DNA of 64,000 nucleotides from Psychrobacter sp. JCM 18901 (GTDB lineage: Bacteria; Pseudomonadota; Gammaproteobacteria; Pseudomonadales; Moraxellaceae). Under the pieces are notes generated by a model. The model saw nothing but the letters and a program-made list of their open reading frames with translations, had not been told where the DNA came from and searched no databases. The stretch's first letter is position 1; each line of letters starts with the position of its first letter. The stretch lies in contig NZ_BAWH01000007.1 in NCBI RefSeq assembly GCF_000586435.1, positions 1-64,000 on the forward strand, read 5' to 3'. The position numbers were made by a program, and so were the translations under genes. This document shows, in pieces, positions 41,260 to 55,816 of this stretch.

Positions 41260-42303
41260 ATGAAAAAACTACTTTTAGCTACAGCCGTTGCTGCTCTATC
41301 TGTTTCTGCAGCCAATGCCGCTCCTACCTTATATGGTAAAGCGTTTGTTACTGCTGATTATGTAAATGCCGAAGTTGATTACCCAAATGGTGATGCTCGT
41401 GCAGACAGAGAGTCTGACTCAGTACAGATCAACTCTAACTCATCACGTATCGGTATCAAAGGTTCTGAAGCGATGACGGCAAATACTGACGTCATCTATC
41501 GCTTAGAGTATGGTACTCGTGTTGACGGTGATAGCGATGGTTTCTCTAACCGTGATACGTATCTTGGTGTTGTAAACAAGCAGTTCGGTGAATTCCGTGC
41601 TGGTAAAAACCAATCTACTTTAGATAAAATCAACAACGTAGTCGTTAACGATGGTTATTGGGATAACCTAGGTGGCAATAAACTTGAAGATAACGAAAAC
41701 TATGGTGGTTTGAATATGGCTGATAGTAGCCGTATCAACAGCTCAGTTATTTGGATGTCTCCAAAATACAACAACCTACCATTACAACTTTCTGTTATGT
41801 ATAGTGCTGACGAAAGCTTTGTAGAGGATAGTGATGATCGTAATAGTGGCTTTGGTGCTGCGCTAATGTTTGACCAAGGTACTGGCTTCACTGCTGGTGT
41901 TGCGTACGATAAAGACCAAAACATCAATGGTGATATCATCCGTGGTACAGCAACTGTTGATCTAGGTAAATACATGGCAGCTCCTGTAACATTAGGTGCT
42001 CTATATCAAGTAGCTGATTTTGACTATGAGGGTGATACCGAAAAAGAGAAAGGTCTAGTAGTTAGTGGTGCATTAGGCTTATCTAACTTTGCTCGTCCAG
42101 CAACTGTTTATGTTCAGTACAACAAAACTGACAACCTAGATGGTGTTGACAACTTTGACTCAGATCAAATCGTTGTTGGTGGTAAATACTACTATCAAGA
42201 TAATATGATTGTACATGCTTATGCTGGTAATAACTCAGCTGACCTTGGCAATACTGATGCTGACGTACTAGCTATCGGTGGTGGTCTAGAGTACTTATTC
42301 TAA
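41260..42303 (+). CDS. Gram-negative porin
   Basis: General-porin-type trimeric barrel, 347 residues. The start at 41260 has GTGGAG upstream and gives a clean signal peptide MKKLLLATAVAALSVSAANA-A. The mature start PTLYGKAFVTADY, the internal SRIGIKGSEAM and LEYGTRVDGD, and the terminal YLF are porin marks. The protein is Asp-rich. Its ATG-AAA-AAA start shows that a six-A run is correctly read here. Frame intact. Confidence 0.85.
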   Translation: MKKLLLATAVAALSVSAANAAPTLYGKAFVTADYVNAEVDYPNGDARADRESDSVQINSNSSRIGIKGSEAMTANTDVIYRLEYGTRVDGDSDGFSNRDTYLGVVNKQFGEFRAGKNQSTLDKINNVVVNDGYWDNLGGNKLEDNENYGGLNMADSSRINSSVIWMSPKYNNLPLQLSVMYSADESFVEDSDDRNSGFGAALMFDQGTGFTAGVAYDKDQNINGDIIRGTATVDLGKYMAAPVTLGALYQVADFDYEGDTEKEKGLVVSGALGLSNFARPATVYVQYNKTDNLDGVDNFDSDQIVVGGKYYYQDNMIVHAYAGNNSADLGNTDADVLAIGGGLEYLF

Positions 42304-42324
42304 TCTAACCATTAGAATCTAAAT

Positions 42325-42354
42325 AAAAAACTCATCCTTCGGGGTGGGTTTTTT
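42325..42354 (+). terminator. Terminator after porin gene
   Basis: AACTCATCC and GGGTGGGTT (with G-T pairs) enclose a TTCG tetraloop; six T follow. Confidence 0.8.
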
Positions 42355-42374
42355 GTTGTATGTATTATTTGTGA

Positions 42375-44123
<1,749 letters not shown>

Positions 44124-44160
44124 CTCTCAAAATGTAATGTATATTGAAAGCGTTTATTAT

Positions 44161-44194
44161 AAAAAAGACTGATCTTCGGATTGGTCTTTTTTTT
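44161..44194 (+). terminator. Terminator after pyrG
   Basis: AAAAGACTGATC and GATTGGTCTTTT (one G-T pair) enclose a TTCG tetraloop, followed by a long T run. Confidence 0.82.
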
Positions 44195-44216
44195 GCTTAA
44201 TCCAAACTGTTAGTAG

Positions 44217-45212
<996 letters not shown>

Positions 45213-45239
45213 TACGGTACGTTATAAGAGGGCTATACA

Positions 45240-45497
45240 ATGGCAATTCAGATGGCGCAAGTAAGCATCGAAAATATCGATGATGCAGAGGGCTTAGATA
45301 GCGTAATGACTGTGCTTAAGAATATCTCAGGCGTGACGGCTATTAGTTTGGATCCTAAGCATAATGTCGCAACGGTAAGCTATGATGATACAGATACTAG
45401 TATCCATGCCTTAACAGCAGCGATTAGTATGGTGGACTATGTGACTCAGCCATTTCCGATTGATTCACCACAGAACCCGCACCATAACGATTTATAA
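45240..45497 (+). CDS. Small HMA-fold-like protein lacking the metal-binding cysteines
   Basis: An 85-residue protein 28 bases after kdsA, with an AGAGGG site. VSIENIDDAEGLDSVMTVLKNISGVTAISLDPKHNVATVSYDD follows the beta-alpha-beta spacing of heavy-metal-associated domains (compare the chaperone at 45752: GLETITVDLADNLATITFDD), but there is no CxxC and no Cys at all. It therefore cannot be an ordinary copper chaperone. Fold assignment is by pattern only; function unknown. Confidence 0.65.
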   Translation: MAIQMAQVSIENIDDAEGLDSVMTVLKNISGVTAISLDPKHNVATVSYDDTDTSIHALTAAISMVDYVTQPFPIDSPQNPHHNDL

Positions 45498-45751
45498 TTA
45501 CAAATAGCTATTGCTATAAATTTGTTGATGCGCTCTTTTACGTTTTTATTAATAAGTTACTTTCTCGTTAATAGCATCTCGTTAATAAAGCAACAACCAA
45601 ACGGTCTTGTTGTCGAGGATAATAGGGCTTATGCTTATTTAATGTAGCTTTGATAGTTGGCCTTACTTTGGTAACTTAAAAAATATCAAAGTAAGCATTA
45701 ACAGAATCACTATTAGAGTTGCTCATTACTAATAAAAATAAGGAGCCCAAT

Positions 45752-45976
45752 ATGGCAGATCAAACACGTATTATTAAAATTGATGGTATGACCTGTGGCG
45801 GGTGCGTAGCAAGCGTACATACGGCAACAGCCGATATTGATGGATTAGAAACTATTACCGTTGACCTCGCTGATAACCTAGCGACGATAACCTTTGATGA
45901 TAGCAAAACCAGTGCAGAGGCTATTGCTTCAGCTATTGACGATGCGGGATTTGAGGCGACAGTTGCTAACTCATAA
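45752..45976 (+). CDS. Copper chaperone, HMA domain (CopZ-like)
   Basis: A 74-residue single HMA domain: IIKIDGMTCGGCVASVHTA with the CxxC metal site, then ITVDLADNLATITFDD and the final strand DDAGFEATV. AGGAG 6 bases upstream fixes ATG 45752. It probably hands Cu(I) to the CopA pump encoded next. A terminator follows, so copA has its own promoter. Confidence 0.85.
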   Translation: MADQTRIIKIDGMTCGGCVASVHTATADIDGLETITVDLADNLATITFDDSKTSAEAIASAIDDAGFEATVANS

Positions 45977-45996
45977 ATCTCATCTTCTACGTAAAG

Positions 45997-46038
45997 AACC
46001 AGCTATTATGTTATTACACGCATGATAGCTGGTTTTTT
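45997..46038 (+). terminator. Terminator after the chaperone gene
   Basis: AACCAGCTAT pairs with ATAGCTGGTT across an 18-base loop and runs into T6. Confidence 0.8.
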
Positions 46039-46206
46039 AATGATTAACGATTATGAGTATTCAGTCTCGATACTTTAATACATTGCTACTTTGTCTAAAA
46101 TACTCATACTGAATACGATATTACCCAATTGCTTTATTTGAATTTTTTTACTAACCCACTGATATTTTATGTGGTTCCTACAAATTTATAGGCACCATGA
46201 CGAGTT

Positions 46207-48570
46207 TTGTTTATGAACGATACCACCCGTACTACCAAAGATGAGTCTTATGATGTCGAAACTGATGTTGAGTCCAACACGCCACTGACCCCGCAACGCG
46301 CGCATTTGCAATTGGCGATTGATGGCATGACTTGTCAGGCCTGCGCCTCAAGAATCGAGAAGGTGCTTAACAAAAAGCCTTCGGTGTACGAGGTAAGTGT
46401 AAATTTTGCTGGCGAGACTGCCAATGTCGATTATGATCCGACCCAAACGACGCCCGAACAGGTGACGGAGTGGGTGAATAAAACAGGCTTTGTCGCTAAT
46501 GTGCAGGCAGCCGATAGCTTATTTGCTCAGACTGACGAAGATACCGCCACTCAATACCCATGGCGTTTAATCGGATTATGGGTTTGTTTGGTGCCGTTTT
46601 TGGTGGGTATGGTAGGTATGTTGGCGGGTTTTGGTATGGCGTGGATGCCGCCAGTCTGGGTGCAATTTATTTTAGCGACTGTAGTACAGTTTGGCTTGGC
46701 GTTACCTTTTTATAAGAGCGCATGGGCATCTATAAAAGGTGGCCTTGCAATATGGATGTACTGGTGGTCATTGGTACAGTGACGATATGGGCATATTCGA
46801 CTTACCTTTGGCTCACGCACGGCGATGGTACTTTAAACAGTCTATTGCAAAGTGGGTATTTGGGTGGACACGGTACTGGTAACAGCCCAGCCGTATATTT
46901 TGAAGCAGGGGTGATGGTCATTGCCTTTGTACGTACAGGTAAATATCTTGAGGAACGTACCAAGAAGCACAGCCTAAACAGTATTGATTTATTATTGTCA
47001 TTGACACCTGATGAAGTAGAGCAGCAGCAGCCAAATGGTGAATTTCATCGTATTACATTATCTGATGTGCAAGTAGATGACGTCCTACGTGCAAAGCAAG
47101 GCAGCCGCGTCGCTACAGATGGTACCGTCATAGAAGGCAGCGGTTGGTGCGTGGAGAGTCATTTAACTGGCGAGTCGGTAGCTCTCAAAAAAAGAACAAG
47201 GTGATGGATTGCTGGCAGGCGCTTTGGTAGAGAATGGCAGTCTGCTATACCGTGTCAGTGCGAAGGGCAGCGACACGAAACTCGGCGATATGGTACAAGC
47301 GTTAAGTGATGCACAAGGCTCAAAAGCTAATCTAGCGCGTCTCGCTGATCGAGTAACGGCTATTTTTGTCCCTGTGGTAGTAACGATTGCGTTGGTTACT
47401 TTTGGAGTCACGTGGTGGCTAACAGGTATGGTTGATACTGCTTTAATGCACGCAGTATCGGTATTGGTCATTGCTTGTCCTTGTGCACTTGGTTTGGCCA
47501 CGCCAGCGGCAATTATGGCGGGTATGGGCGTTGCTGCGCGTCATGGTGTGTGGTTCAAGGATGCGCAAAGTCTTGAGGCAGCAGGTAATATAGATACGGT
47601 AGTACTCGATAAAACAGGTACATTGACCATTGGCAAGCCTACTATCGTCGATCATGTCATGGTTGATAAATCGCTTGCTGTGGACGATGTATTGCAGATT
47701 GCCGCCAGTGTCGAGGCGCATGCCAGTCATCCACTAGCAACTGCCCTCGTCAATACGGCTAAAGACCGTCAACTGTCTCTATTTAATGTGACTGACATCA
47801 GTGTGATAAAAGGCGCTGGTATACAAGCAAATATCGAAGGGCTTGGATTAGTAAAAGTGGGTACGGCAGAGTTTGCGAACTTGACGTTGCCAAGATTCAT
47901 GCCAAAAGTATGGCAAATTGCCAGTACCGTTGCGATTAGTATCAATGATGAGCCATTAGGCGCGTTTGCCCTAGCTGATGACTTAAAGGCAGATACGCCG
48001 CAAGCAATCACTGCGCTACAAGATGCGGGTATTAATGTGATTCTGATGAGTGGTGATAAGCAGTCCGTCGTCGATCATGTAGCAGGGCAGTTGGGCATTG
48101 ATAAGGCTTATGGCAAAATGAGCCGCGTGACAAGGCCAGTCAAATTGCACTATTGCAAACTGCTGGTCATAAGGTAGCGATGGCAGGAGACGGCGTCAAC
48201 GATGCGCCAGCGATGGCTACTGCCGATGCCAGTTTTGCGATGTTTGAGGGGACTGATGTCGCTCAGCATAGTGCCTCTGCACGTCTAATGGGTGAGTCGC
48301 TCATGCATATCGATGCGGCACAAAAAAATCGCTCAAGCAACGCTGCGCAATATTAAACAAAATCTGTTTTTTGCCTTTATTTATAACTGTCTTGGCATTC
48401 CGCTTGCTGCATTTGGATTTTTGAATCCGATGATTGCTGCCGCTGCTATGGCGCTTAGCTCCATCTCAGTACTCATGAATGCACTACGATTGACACGGTT
48501 TAAGACAGAGGTTGAGTTAGATAATACGGTATCCACCTCTCATACGGATAAAGAGCGTTTAGCGAAATAA
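46207..48570 (+). CDS. copA: Copper-exporting P1B-type ATPase (four frameshifts)
   Basis: Inner-membrane Cu(I) pump. Order: one N-terminal HMA domain with [14 protein letters not shown], two helices, MDVLVVIGT helix, actuator ESHLTGES, membrane metal site [15 protein letters not shown], phosphorylation site [23 protein letters not shown] nucleotide site, and hinge [13 protein letters not shown]. Missing bases near 46747 (GCC AAT ATG) and 48123 (AGCCCG), and extra A in A7 runs 47187-47193 and 48322-48328, split it. Corrected length is 787 residues. The metal is inferred from CPC and the adjacent chaperone. Confidence 0.9.
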
Positions 48571-50213
<1,643 letters not shown>

Positions 50214-50294
50214 GCGTCTGACTGGCTCTTTGGCGCGTAATATGCGTTAAGTAATGTACGCTAAAAAGCTAGACTCATCAGCTGAAGTCAATAC

Positions 50295-50328
50295 TTAGGC
50301 GATATATAATCATTTGTATATCGCCTAA
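50295..50328. other. Hairpin between eno and ftsB
   Basis: TTAGGCGATATATA is nearly perfectly complementary to TGTATATCGCCTAA, with a 6-base loop and no T tract. It may attenuate or stabilise the transcript between the two genes. Confidence 0.55.
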
Positions 50329-50378
50329 TCAGCTTAAACTTTACTATCTTCTTTTATACCGTTTGGCGTTATCACCTT

Positions 50379-50687
50379 ATGAAATATTTTAGCCAATTTA
50401 TACTACTTGCTTTAGCCGTGGCAGTGCTTTTAGGATTGCAATATCAGTATTGGTTGGGTGAAAATGGCCGTTTTGAACACAATAAGTTGACAGCTCAAAT
50501 TGAAGAGCAACAACGTTTGAATGACAATCAAGTTGCAGCAAACAACTTACTACGCACCGATGTTCAAGATTTAAAAACGGGGCTTGAGGCCGTAGAAGAG
50601 CATGCTCGCTTAGATTTAGGTTTAATCAAACCCAATGAGACTTTTGTCCAAGTATCCACCGCACCAACCACGCACAGCAACTATTAG
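50379..50687 (+). CDS. ftsB: Cell division protein FtsB
   Basis: Bitopic divisome protein: one helix near the N-terminus (FILLALAVAVLLGLQYQY), a coiled-coil region (KLTAQIEEQQRLNDNQVAANN), and the family end EEHARLDLGLIKPNETFVQV. It lies between eno and ispD, the conserved gammaproteobacterial position. Length 102 residues; frame intact. Confidence 0.88.
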   Translation: MKYFSQFILLALAVAVLLGLQYQYWLGENGRFEHNKLTAQIEEQQRLNDNQVAANNLLRTDVQDLKTGLEAVEEHARLDLGLIKPNETFVQVSTAPTTHSNY

Positions 50688-50827
50688 CTTTATAAATACA
50701 CTAGCTTTCACGAATACACTAACTTTTACGACATGAATTAATTTTCATGATGCAGCATCATAATGTTGTTATCTGACACCATTCATCACACTTAACACCT
50801 GCTTTATTCCTCTTTACATATACTGTC

Positions 50828-51583
50828 ATGGGCTCAAACCATGAGTACACTACTATGAATACAATCCCTAATATACATGCCATGATCGTCGCAGCTGGTC
50901 GCGGTAGCCGTTTTGGTGCGTCTATTGCCAAACAATATACAATGCTAGAAGGTCAGACGCTGTTGCAGCATAGCGTGGCACGACTTGCTTATAGCGATTA
51001 CATTGATAAATGTCTATTGGTCATATCAGCCGATGACAGCACGGCTCAACAGTTAGAGTTTGCACTTCCTGTGCGATATGCAGTCGGCGGAGCAGAGCGT
51101 TGGCAGTCAGTACAGTCGGGCGTTGAAGCGATTAGTCAGACAGGTGCTGATGATTCAGATTTGGTGCTTATCCATGATGCAGCACGTCCTGCTGTACCAA
51201 GTTCAGATATCGATCAAGTGATTGAAGCAGCGATGCTGGAGCCTTACGGCGCTATTCTAGCGACACCAGTGCCGATACGTTAAAAGCTTCTTATCAGCAA
51301 GCTACCTCGGCAGAAGAGAGTCGTCCACATTCTTATACCAAATCTACTATTGATCGTAGCAACATGTGGCAAGCACAAACCCCGCAAGTATTTCGTTTAG
51401 GTCAATTAAAAAAAAGTCCTAAATCATGTGTTTGAACATCAGCTAAGCATCACAGATGAAGCCAGTGCTTTTGAACAACTAGGTTTTCCAATACGCTTAG
51501 TCTCTGGTAGTCGCCAGAATATAAAACTGACCTATCCTGATGATGCGGTACTGTTAACAGCGATTATGGCACTTCAGTCTTAG
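50828..51583 (+). CDS. ispD: 2-C-methyl-D-erythritol 4-phosphate cytidylyltransferase (two frameshifts)
   Basis: MEP-pathway isoprenoid enzyme. The CTP-binding loop is MIVAAGRGSRFG, with VGGAERWQSVQSGV and LIHDAARPAV following. One base is missing near 51270 (GTGGCC read as GTGCC; correct reading ATPVADTLKASY) and A8 51408-51415 should be A7 (RLGQLKKVLNHVFEHQ). The corrected C-terminus carries TDEASAFEQLG and ends ALLTAIMALQS-like (LLTAIMALQS). Length 251 residues from 50828; the ATG at 50855 (MNTIPNIHAM) is an equally likely start. Confidence 0.9.
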
Positions 51584-51999
51584 TTTCAATCCTACTTCTG
51601 CTAACGAGCATCAGTTTTACTCCTTTTATACTTAATGGTGGCCATGATAAGAATTATGGCTTCAGTAGCTACTATATCCTCGTTAGACTTTTCTGTACTA
51701 TTCTAAAAAAATTAACTATTACTAAAGCATATACCAGGAATATATATAATCTACTTTGGAATATAATATGGTTATTACATATGTTTTTTGTGTCTGAGCG
51801 GGCCTATGTCCAGTAATAGGTTGCTTTAATGACCAAACTAACCTATGATGTAACTAACTTAATACAATTAATATAAAAACTTATAAAATCAATAATATAT
51901 CAGACCGATTCATTACGCTTAGTTATGTTGTCTCTATATTTTTTCTGAAGTTAGTATGATTGTTTTAGCGACATTTACCTGATAATAGGGAGAAGCTGA
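51584..51999. other. Intergenic region ispD / BLUF gene
   Basis: About 415 very AT-rich bases, no gene or terminator recognised. Confidence 0.45.
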
Positions 52000-52609
52000 T
52001 TGTCAACAATCAACGATTCAACAAATCCAGTAACGCCAGATCTCTGCCAGCTTGTATATATAAGCCGGATTACCTCTACTGGTCTTTCAAGTCCTAGCAC
52101 GCTTAATGATATCTCAGAGACCGCGGTTGAACGTAATCAAATAGATAATGTCACGGGTATTCTTTGCTATGGCAATGGCTACTTTTTACAGTGTGTCGAA
52201 GGCTCAGAGCAGGCACTAACCAATCTAAAAAAATCGTTTGTTGGTGGATGATCGACATAAAGAATTAAAGATTTTAGATTTTTCTGAAATTACCAAACGC
52301 CGTTTTGCTGGTTGGTCATTACGTTCGATTACCCTTGAGCGTTGGATGACTAAAGAGCCTGAGCTTAAAAAGTTAATGCCATTTAAGCCGTATGAATGGG
52401 ATTCTAATGAGTGGCAGAAGTTCTTAGACATATTGCAAGGCTACTATGAAGAGCAAACGAGAACAGGTAACGTTGATACGCCTCCTGTCAAATACAGCAC
52501 GCTAGGGGTGACTCTAAGTAAAGTTGTAGGGCAGCATCAGGCGTTCTTTTTGATCCAGACGATATTGGGATTAATGATAGTTGCTACGTTGCTATGGTTG
52601 CTGCTGTAA
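52000..52609 (+). CDS. BLUF-domain blue-light sensor with C-terminal membrane helix (frameshifted)
   Basis: FAD-binding photoreceptor. A TTG start is supported by AGGGAGAA 5-6 bases upstream. BLUF marks: LCQLVYISR (flavin-side Tyr20), RNQIDNVTGILCY (Asn46), GYFLQCVEGSEQAL (Gln64) and FAGWSL. The Asn-Gln spacing of 18 equals that of AppA. The A7 run at 52227-52233 should be A6 (NLKNRLLVDDRHKEL). Corrected length is 202 residues. After the domain come about 60 residues and a terminal hydrophobic segment (FFLIQTILGLMIVATLLWLLL region), so it may be membrane-tethered. No effector domain is present. Confidence 0.85.
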
Positions 52610-52675
52610 TCGATAGATATGAATAAAGTACCCATTGAGCCAAGCTATATTTACAATTAATAAGACAACCAAAAG

Positions 52676-52709
52676 AAAAAGCCAGCATTCAATTAATGCT
52701 GGCTTTTTT
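52676..52709 (+). terminator. Terminator after BLUF gene
   Basis: AAAAAGCCAGCATT pairs with AATGCTGGCTTTTT around a 5-base loop. Confidence 0.88.
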
Positions 52710-52745
52710 ATTTAGAAGAATAAGTTGGCTTTTAATGAGAGACAT

Positions 52746-52785
52746 AAAAAAACCCAGTTCATAATAAATTATGAACTGGGTTTTT
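52746..52785 (-). terminator. Terminator of the tRNA-Glu transcript
   Basis: AAAACCCAGTTCATAAT and ATTATGAACTGGGTTTT form a perfect stem around a 2-base loop. On the minus strand it is followed by T7, about 60 bases after the tRNA. Confidence 0.82.
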
Positions 52786-52848
52786 GGTGGTACGCTTGTT
52801 AGTCTAATTTAATGCTAAGCAATAGTGCTAACAAGTGACGCCAAATAG

Positions 52849-52924
52849 TGGCGTCCCCAGGGGGATTCGAACCCCCGTTACCGCCGTGAAAGGGCGGTGT
52901 CCTAGGCCTCTAGACGATGGGGAC
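52849..52924 (-). tRNA. tRNA-Glu (anticodon TTC)
   Basis: The minus strand folds as a cloverleaf: acceptor GTCCCC(A)/(T)GGGGAC, D arm TCGTCTAGAGGCCTAGGACA, anticodon stem CCGCC/GGCGG with loop CTTTCAC (anticodon TTC), and T arm with GGTTCGAATCC. An encoded CCA follows the discriminator G, at 52849-52851. 76 bases. Confidence 0.95.
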
Positions 52925-52976
52925 TAGTAACAACACTTCAACTGCTTTCACCATTTATGCCGAAGTGGTGCGTATT

Positions 52977-53174
52977 TTAATAGCGTCGGCGCTTCCTGTC
53001 AAGCCTTTTTCTACGTCTTTTTAAAATTAAATATCTTTTTTTAATTGCGCGACGTGGATGCAGGTCATTTCGCTTTAAATGATAGCGAATCCATAAAGAA
53101 GTACAGGCGCTAATCGTCAATGCGAGCAGCATATAGCCGAGAATGGTGCCCCATAACTTGAGCTGTGGATCCAT
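52977..53174 (-). CDS. Small membrane protein with highly basic tail
   Basis: A 65-residue protein: MDPQLKLWG, one hydrophobic segment (TILGYMLLALTISACTSLWI), then a tail with about 18 Lys/Arg in the last 35 residues (LKRRRKRLDRKRRRY end). GGAGGGAC before ATG 53174 is a strong ribosome-binding site. It ends about 50 bases upstream of tRNA-Glu on the same strand, so the two may be co-transcribed. Function unknown; a tail this basic could touch RNA, DNA or acidic lipids. Confidence 0.65.
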   Translation of the reverse strand: MDPQLKLWGTILGYMLLALTISACTSLWIRYHLKRNDLHPRRAIKKRYLILKRRRKRLDRKRRRY

Positions 53175-53458
53175 AATAAAGTCCCTCCTATTAATCTTGA
53201 TAGTGCTTGCTATCAAGACAGTGTGAGCAACTTAAACCATCTATAGGATATAACTACATCGCTTAAGAGTGATATTTTATCATCAGACAGTTATTCGTAT
53301 CGAATAGAACAACTATGTCTGTAATCACGAAAAAAATAGTTCCGTCTATATATTATGATATCAATCATATCCCTATTGATTGCCAAATCAAGATGTCAAA
53401 GTCATCAAGTATTACAAATAGCACTATTATGTATGATTGGCAATATAGAATATGTGAC

Positions 53459-54244
53459 TTATTGACTGTCGCTATCAGTTGACTCTTCTTTCGCGTCTTC
53501 ATTATGCAGCGCATTGGCCAACATGGGATAGTTATTCAGTATATGACAGAATAGTTCAGCAGTCTTTTGAGTGTCATACAGAGCTGAGTGAGCATTCTTA
53601 CCATCAAACTCTAACCCTGCTGCTTTACAAGCGCGTGCTAGGACGGTTTGACCAAACGCTAATGCTGATAAGGTGACGGTATCGAATACTGAAAAGTTAT
53701 GAAATGGATTGTGGTTTTTGCTATTGGTTCGTAGCACAGCTGCATTCAAAAAAGCCAAGTCAAAATGAGCATTGTGCCCAATTAAGACACATTGACGGCA
53801 TTCTTCGTCACGGCGTACGTCTTTCAACCCTTTAAAGATGCGGCGTAAGGCTGTTTTTTCATCTTCCGCAATGGCTTTACGCATTGGGTTTTTAGGGTCA
53901 ATACCGGTAAAAGCAAGCGCACTTGGTTCTAAGTTTGCACCTTCAAAAGGCTCGATATGAGCATTAAAAGCTTCACCTGGATAAAATACACCTTGCTCAT
54001 TCAGTAAAACAGGAATGCAGGCAATTTCTAACAGGGCATCGGTCTGGGCATTGAAGCCTGCTGTTTCCACGTCGACGACGACAGGCAAGAACTTACGAAA
54101 GCGGTCTTTTAAGGCTATAGGCGCTTGCTCATCTGTCGCTGAGGCTGCATCTTTAGGAGAAGTATTTAGAGTAGCATTAAGACTGGCAGATTTAGGGTGT
54201 GATAAGTCTTCGTCAGGCAAGGTCGCTATGTTTTGATTGGTCAT
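53459..54244 (-). CDS. rnt: Ribonuclease T
   Basis: DEDDh 3'-exonuclease maturing tRNA and other stable RNA. ExoI is FLPVVVDVETAGFN, followed by DALLEIACIPV; ExoII is GHNAHFDLAFLNAA; ExoIII is NAHSALYDTQKTAELF. FEGANLEPSALAFTGIDP is RNase T-specific. Length 261 residues with an N-terminal extension of about 45 residues relative to E. coli. Frame intact. Confidence 0.9.
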   Translation of the reverse strand: MTNQNIATLPDEDLSHPKSASLNATLNTSPKDAASATDEQAPIALKDRFRKFLPVVVDVETAGFNAQTDALLEIACIPVLLNEQGVFYPGEAFNAHIEPFEGANLEPSALAFTGIDPKNPMRKAIAEDEKTALRRIFKGLKDVRRDEECRQCVLIGHNAHFDLAFLNAAVLRTNSKNHNPFHNFSVFDTVTLSALAFGQTVLARACKAAGLEFDGKNAHSALYDTQKTAELFCHILNNYPMLANALHNEDAKEESTDSDSQ

Positions 54245-54393
54245 ATAAAGTTAAATCACTTTTATCAGTCGTACTAATATATTGAATAAGAAATAAGCAT
54301 CCTATGATATTAACTGTACCTTTAGTACAAAGAAATCTACTACAAAGGTATCATTAATATCATAGGATAAAATAATAGGTCGTTTATTGAATG

Positions 54394-55481
54394 CTAAGCT
54401 TTGCGGGCGTTAAGCTTAATCGACCAAGGTAGCGTCTCACCTGCCATCAAGGGCGTCAATGATGCACCATCAAAATAAGGATAGTCAGTAGGTACTTGCA
54501 TAGGCGTGTTGACAAGCGTGATAGTGCTTTCATTTAGAGGTAAGCCGTAGAACTGAGCACCAAAACGACTGGCAAAGCCCTCTAACTTATCTATTTTTCC
54601 AACACTATCAAAGGCGGTCGCATATAAAGGCAGCGCCGTGGCTGCACTATAGCAACCGGCACAACCACAAGCGGCTTCTTTTTTTTGTCTGTCGCATGCG
54701 GTGCAGAGTCGGTACCCAAGAAGAACTTTGGATTACCACTAGTAGCCACATCTAATAGCACTTTTTGATGGCTTTCACGCTTTAAAATAGGTAGGCAATA
54801 AAAATGCGGTTTGATACCACCAACCAATAGATGATTGCGGTTAAACATTAAATGCTGCGGCGTGATAGTCGCAGCAACATGGTTACCTTGTGACAATACA
54901 AAATCTGCCGCATCGCTGGTAGTGATGTGCTCTACTACTATTTTCAATGTAGGGAATTTCACGATAATTTGTGCCAGCACTTCATCTAAGAAACGCTTTT
55001 CGCGATCAAAGATATCTATATGGTCTTGTGTCACTTCGCCATGTATCAGTAGTGGCAAATTGTACTTCTCTAATGCTTCAAAAACATCGACACAGGCATT
55101 GATATTAGTGACGCCATCTGCGGAATTGGTAGTTGCTCCAGCAGGGTAGAGTTTGACAGCTTGTACGATACCTGACTGCGCTGCCAACTCGATGTCTTGG
55201 GCAGTGGTATTATCCGTTAAGTATAGGGTCATACGCGGATCAAAAGCTGACTTGCGCTCAAGACTTAAATCACTTGCTGCTAATTGCTCCATAATACGTG
55301 CGCGGTAGGCAATAGCCTCTTGTGCATTTTTGACTGGAGGCACAAGGTTTGGCATACAGATGACACGGTTAAAGCTGCTTGCTGCATGAGGTACGGTCGT
55401 GCTTAAAGCGAGATCGTCACGCAAATGAATATGCCAGTCATCTGGCTGAAGGATGGTCAATTCTCTAATCGAATCAGTCAT
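54394..55481 (-). CDS. pyrC: Dihydroorotase (frameshifted)
   Basis: Pyrimidine biosynthesis zinc amidohydrolase, type II. The start at 55481 gives [23 protein letters not shown] with the first zinc ligands; [45 protein letters not shown] and [13 protein letters not shown] follow. The T8 run at 54679-54686 breaks the frame; with two bases fewer or one more, the end reads [19 protein letters not shown] and stops at 54394 (about 361 residues). Upstream in-frame starts at 55547 and 55562 exist, but they add non-family sequence. Confidence 0.9.
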
Positions 55482-55816
55482 AGTGTCAAAGCGCTCTATA
55501 TCGTCAAATAAAGGAAACAAAAGGGAGTGATACTGTGGGTCTATCATAACAGATTTGCCCACTTGACTAAATATAAGGCTAGATATCTATACATAATTCA
55601 TCGAGCTAAGATTAATATCTTGTCATTAAATGATGTTGAAATTCTGGTGGCAAAAATGAGGTTGACTAGAATTTAAGTCAAAAGCGCACGCCTTATGGCA
55701 GTTAGACTTTTGCCCATAGTAAATATGATGTACACTGAGCAGGTAATTATCGTTCGACTTGCTTTCGATTTGATCGTCGCCTTTTCTAAAACTATATTTC
55801 ATAATGGGAGTTATTC

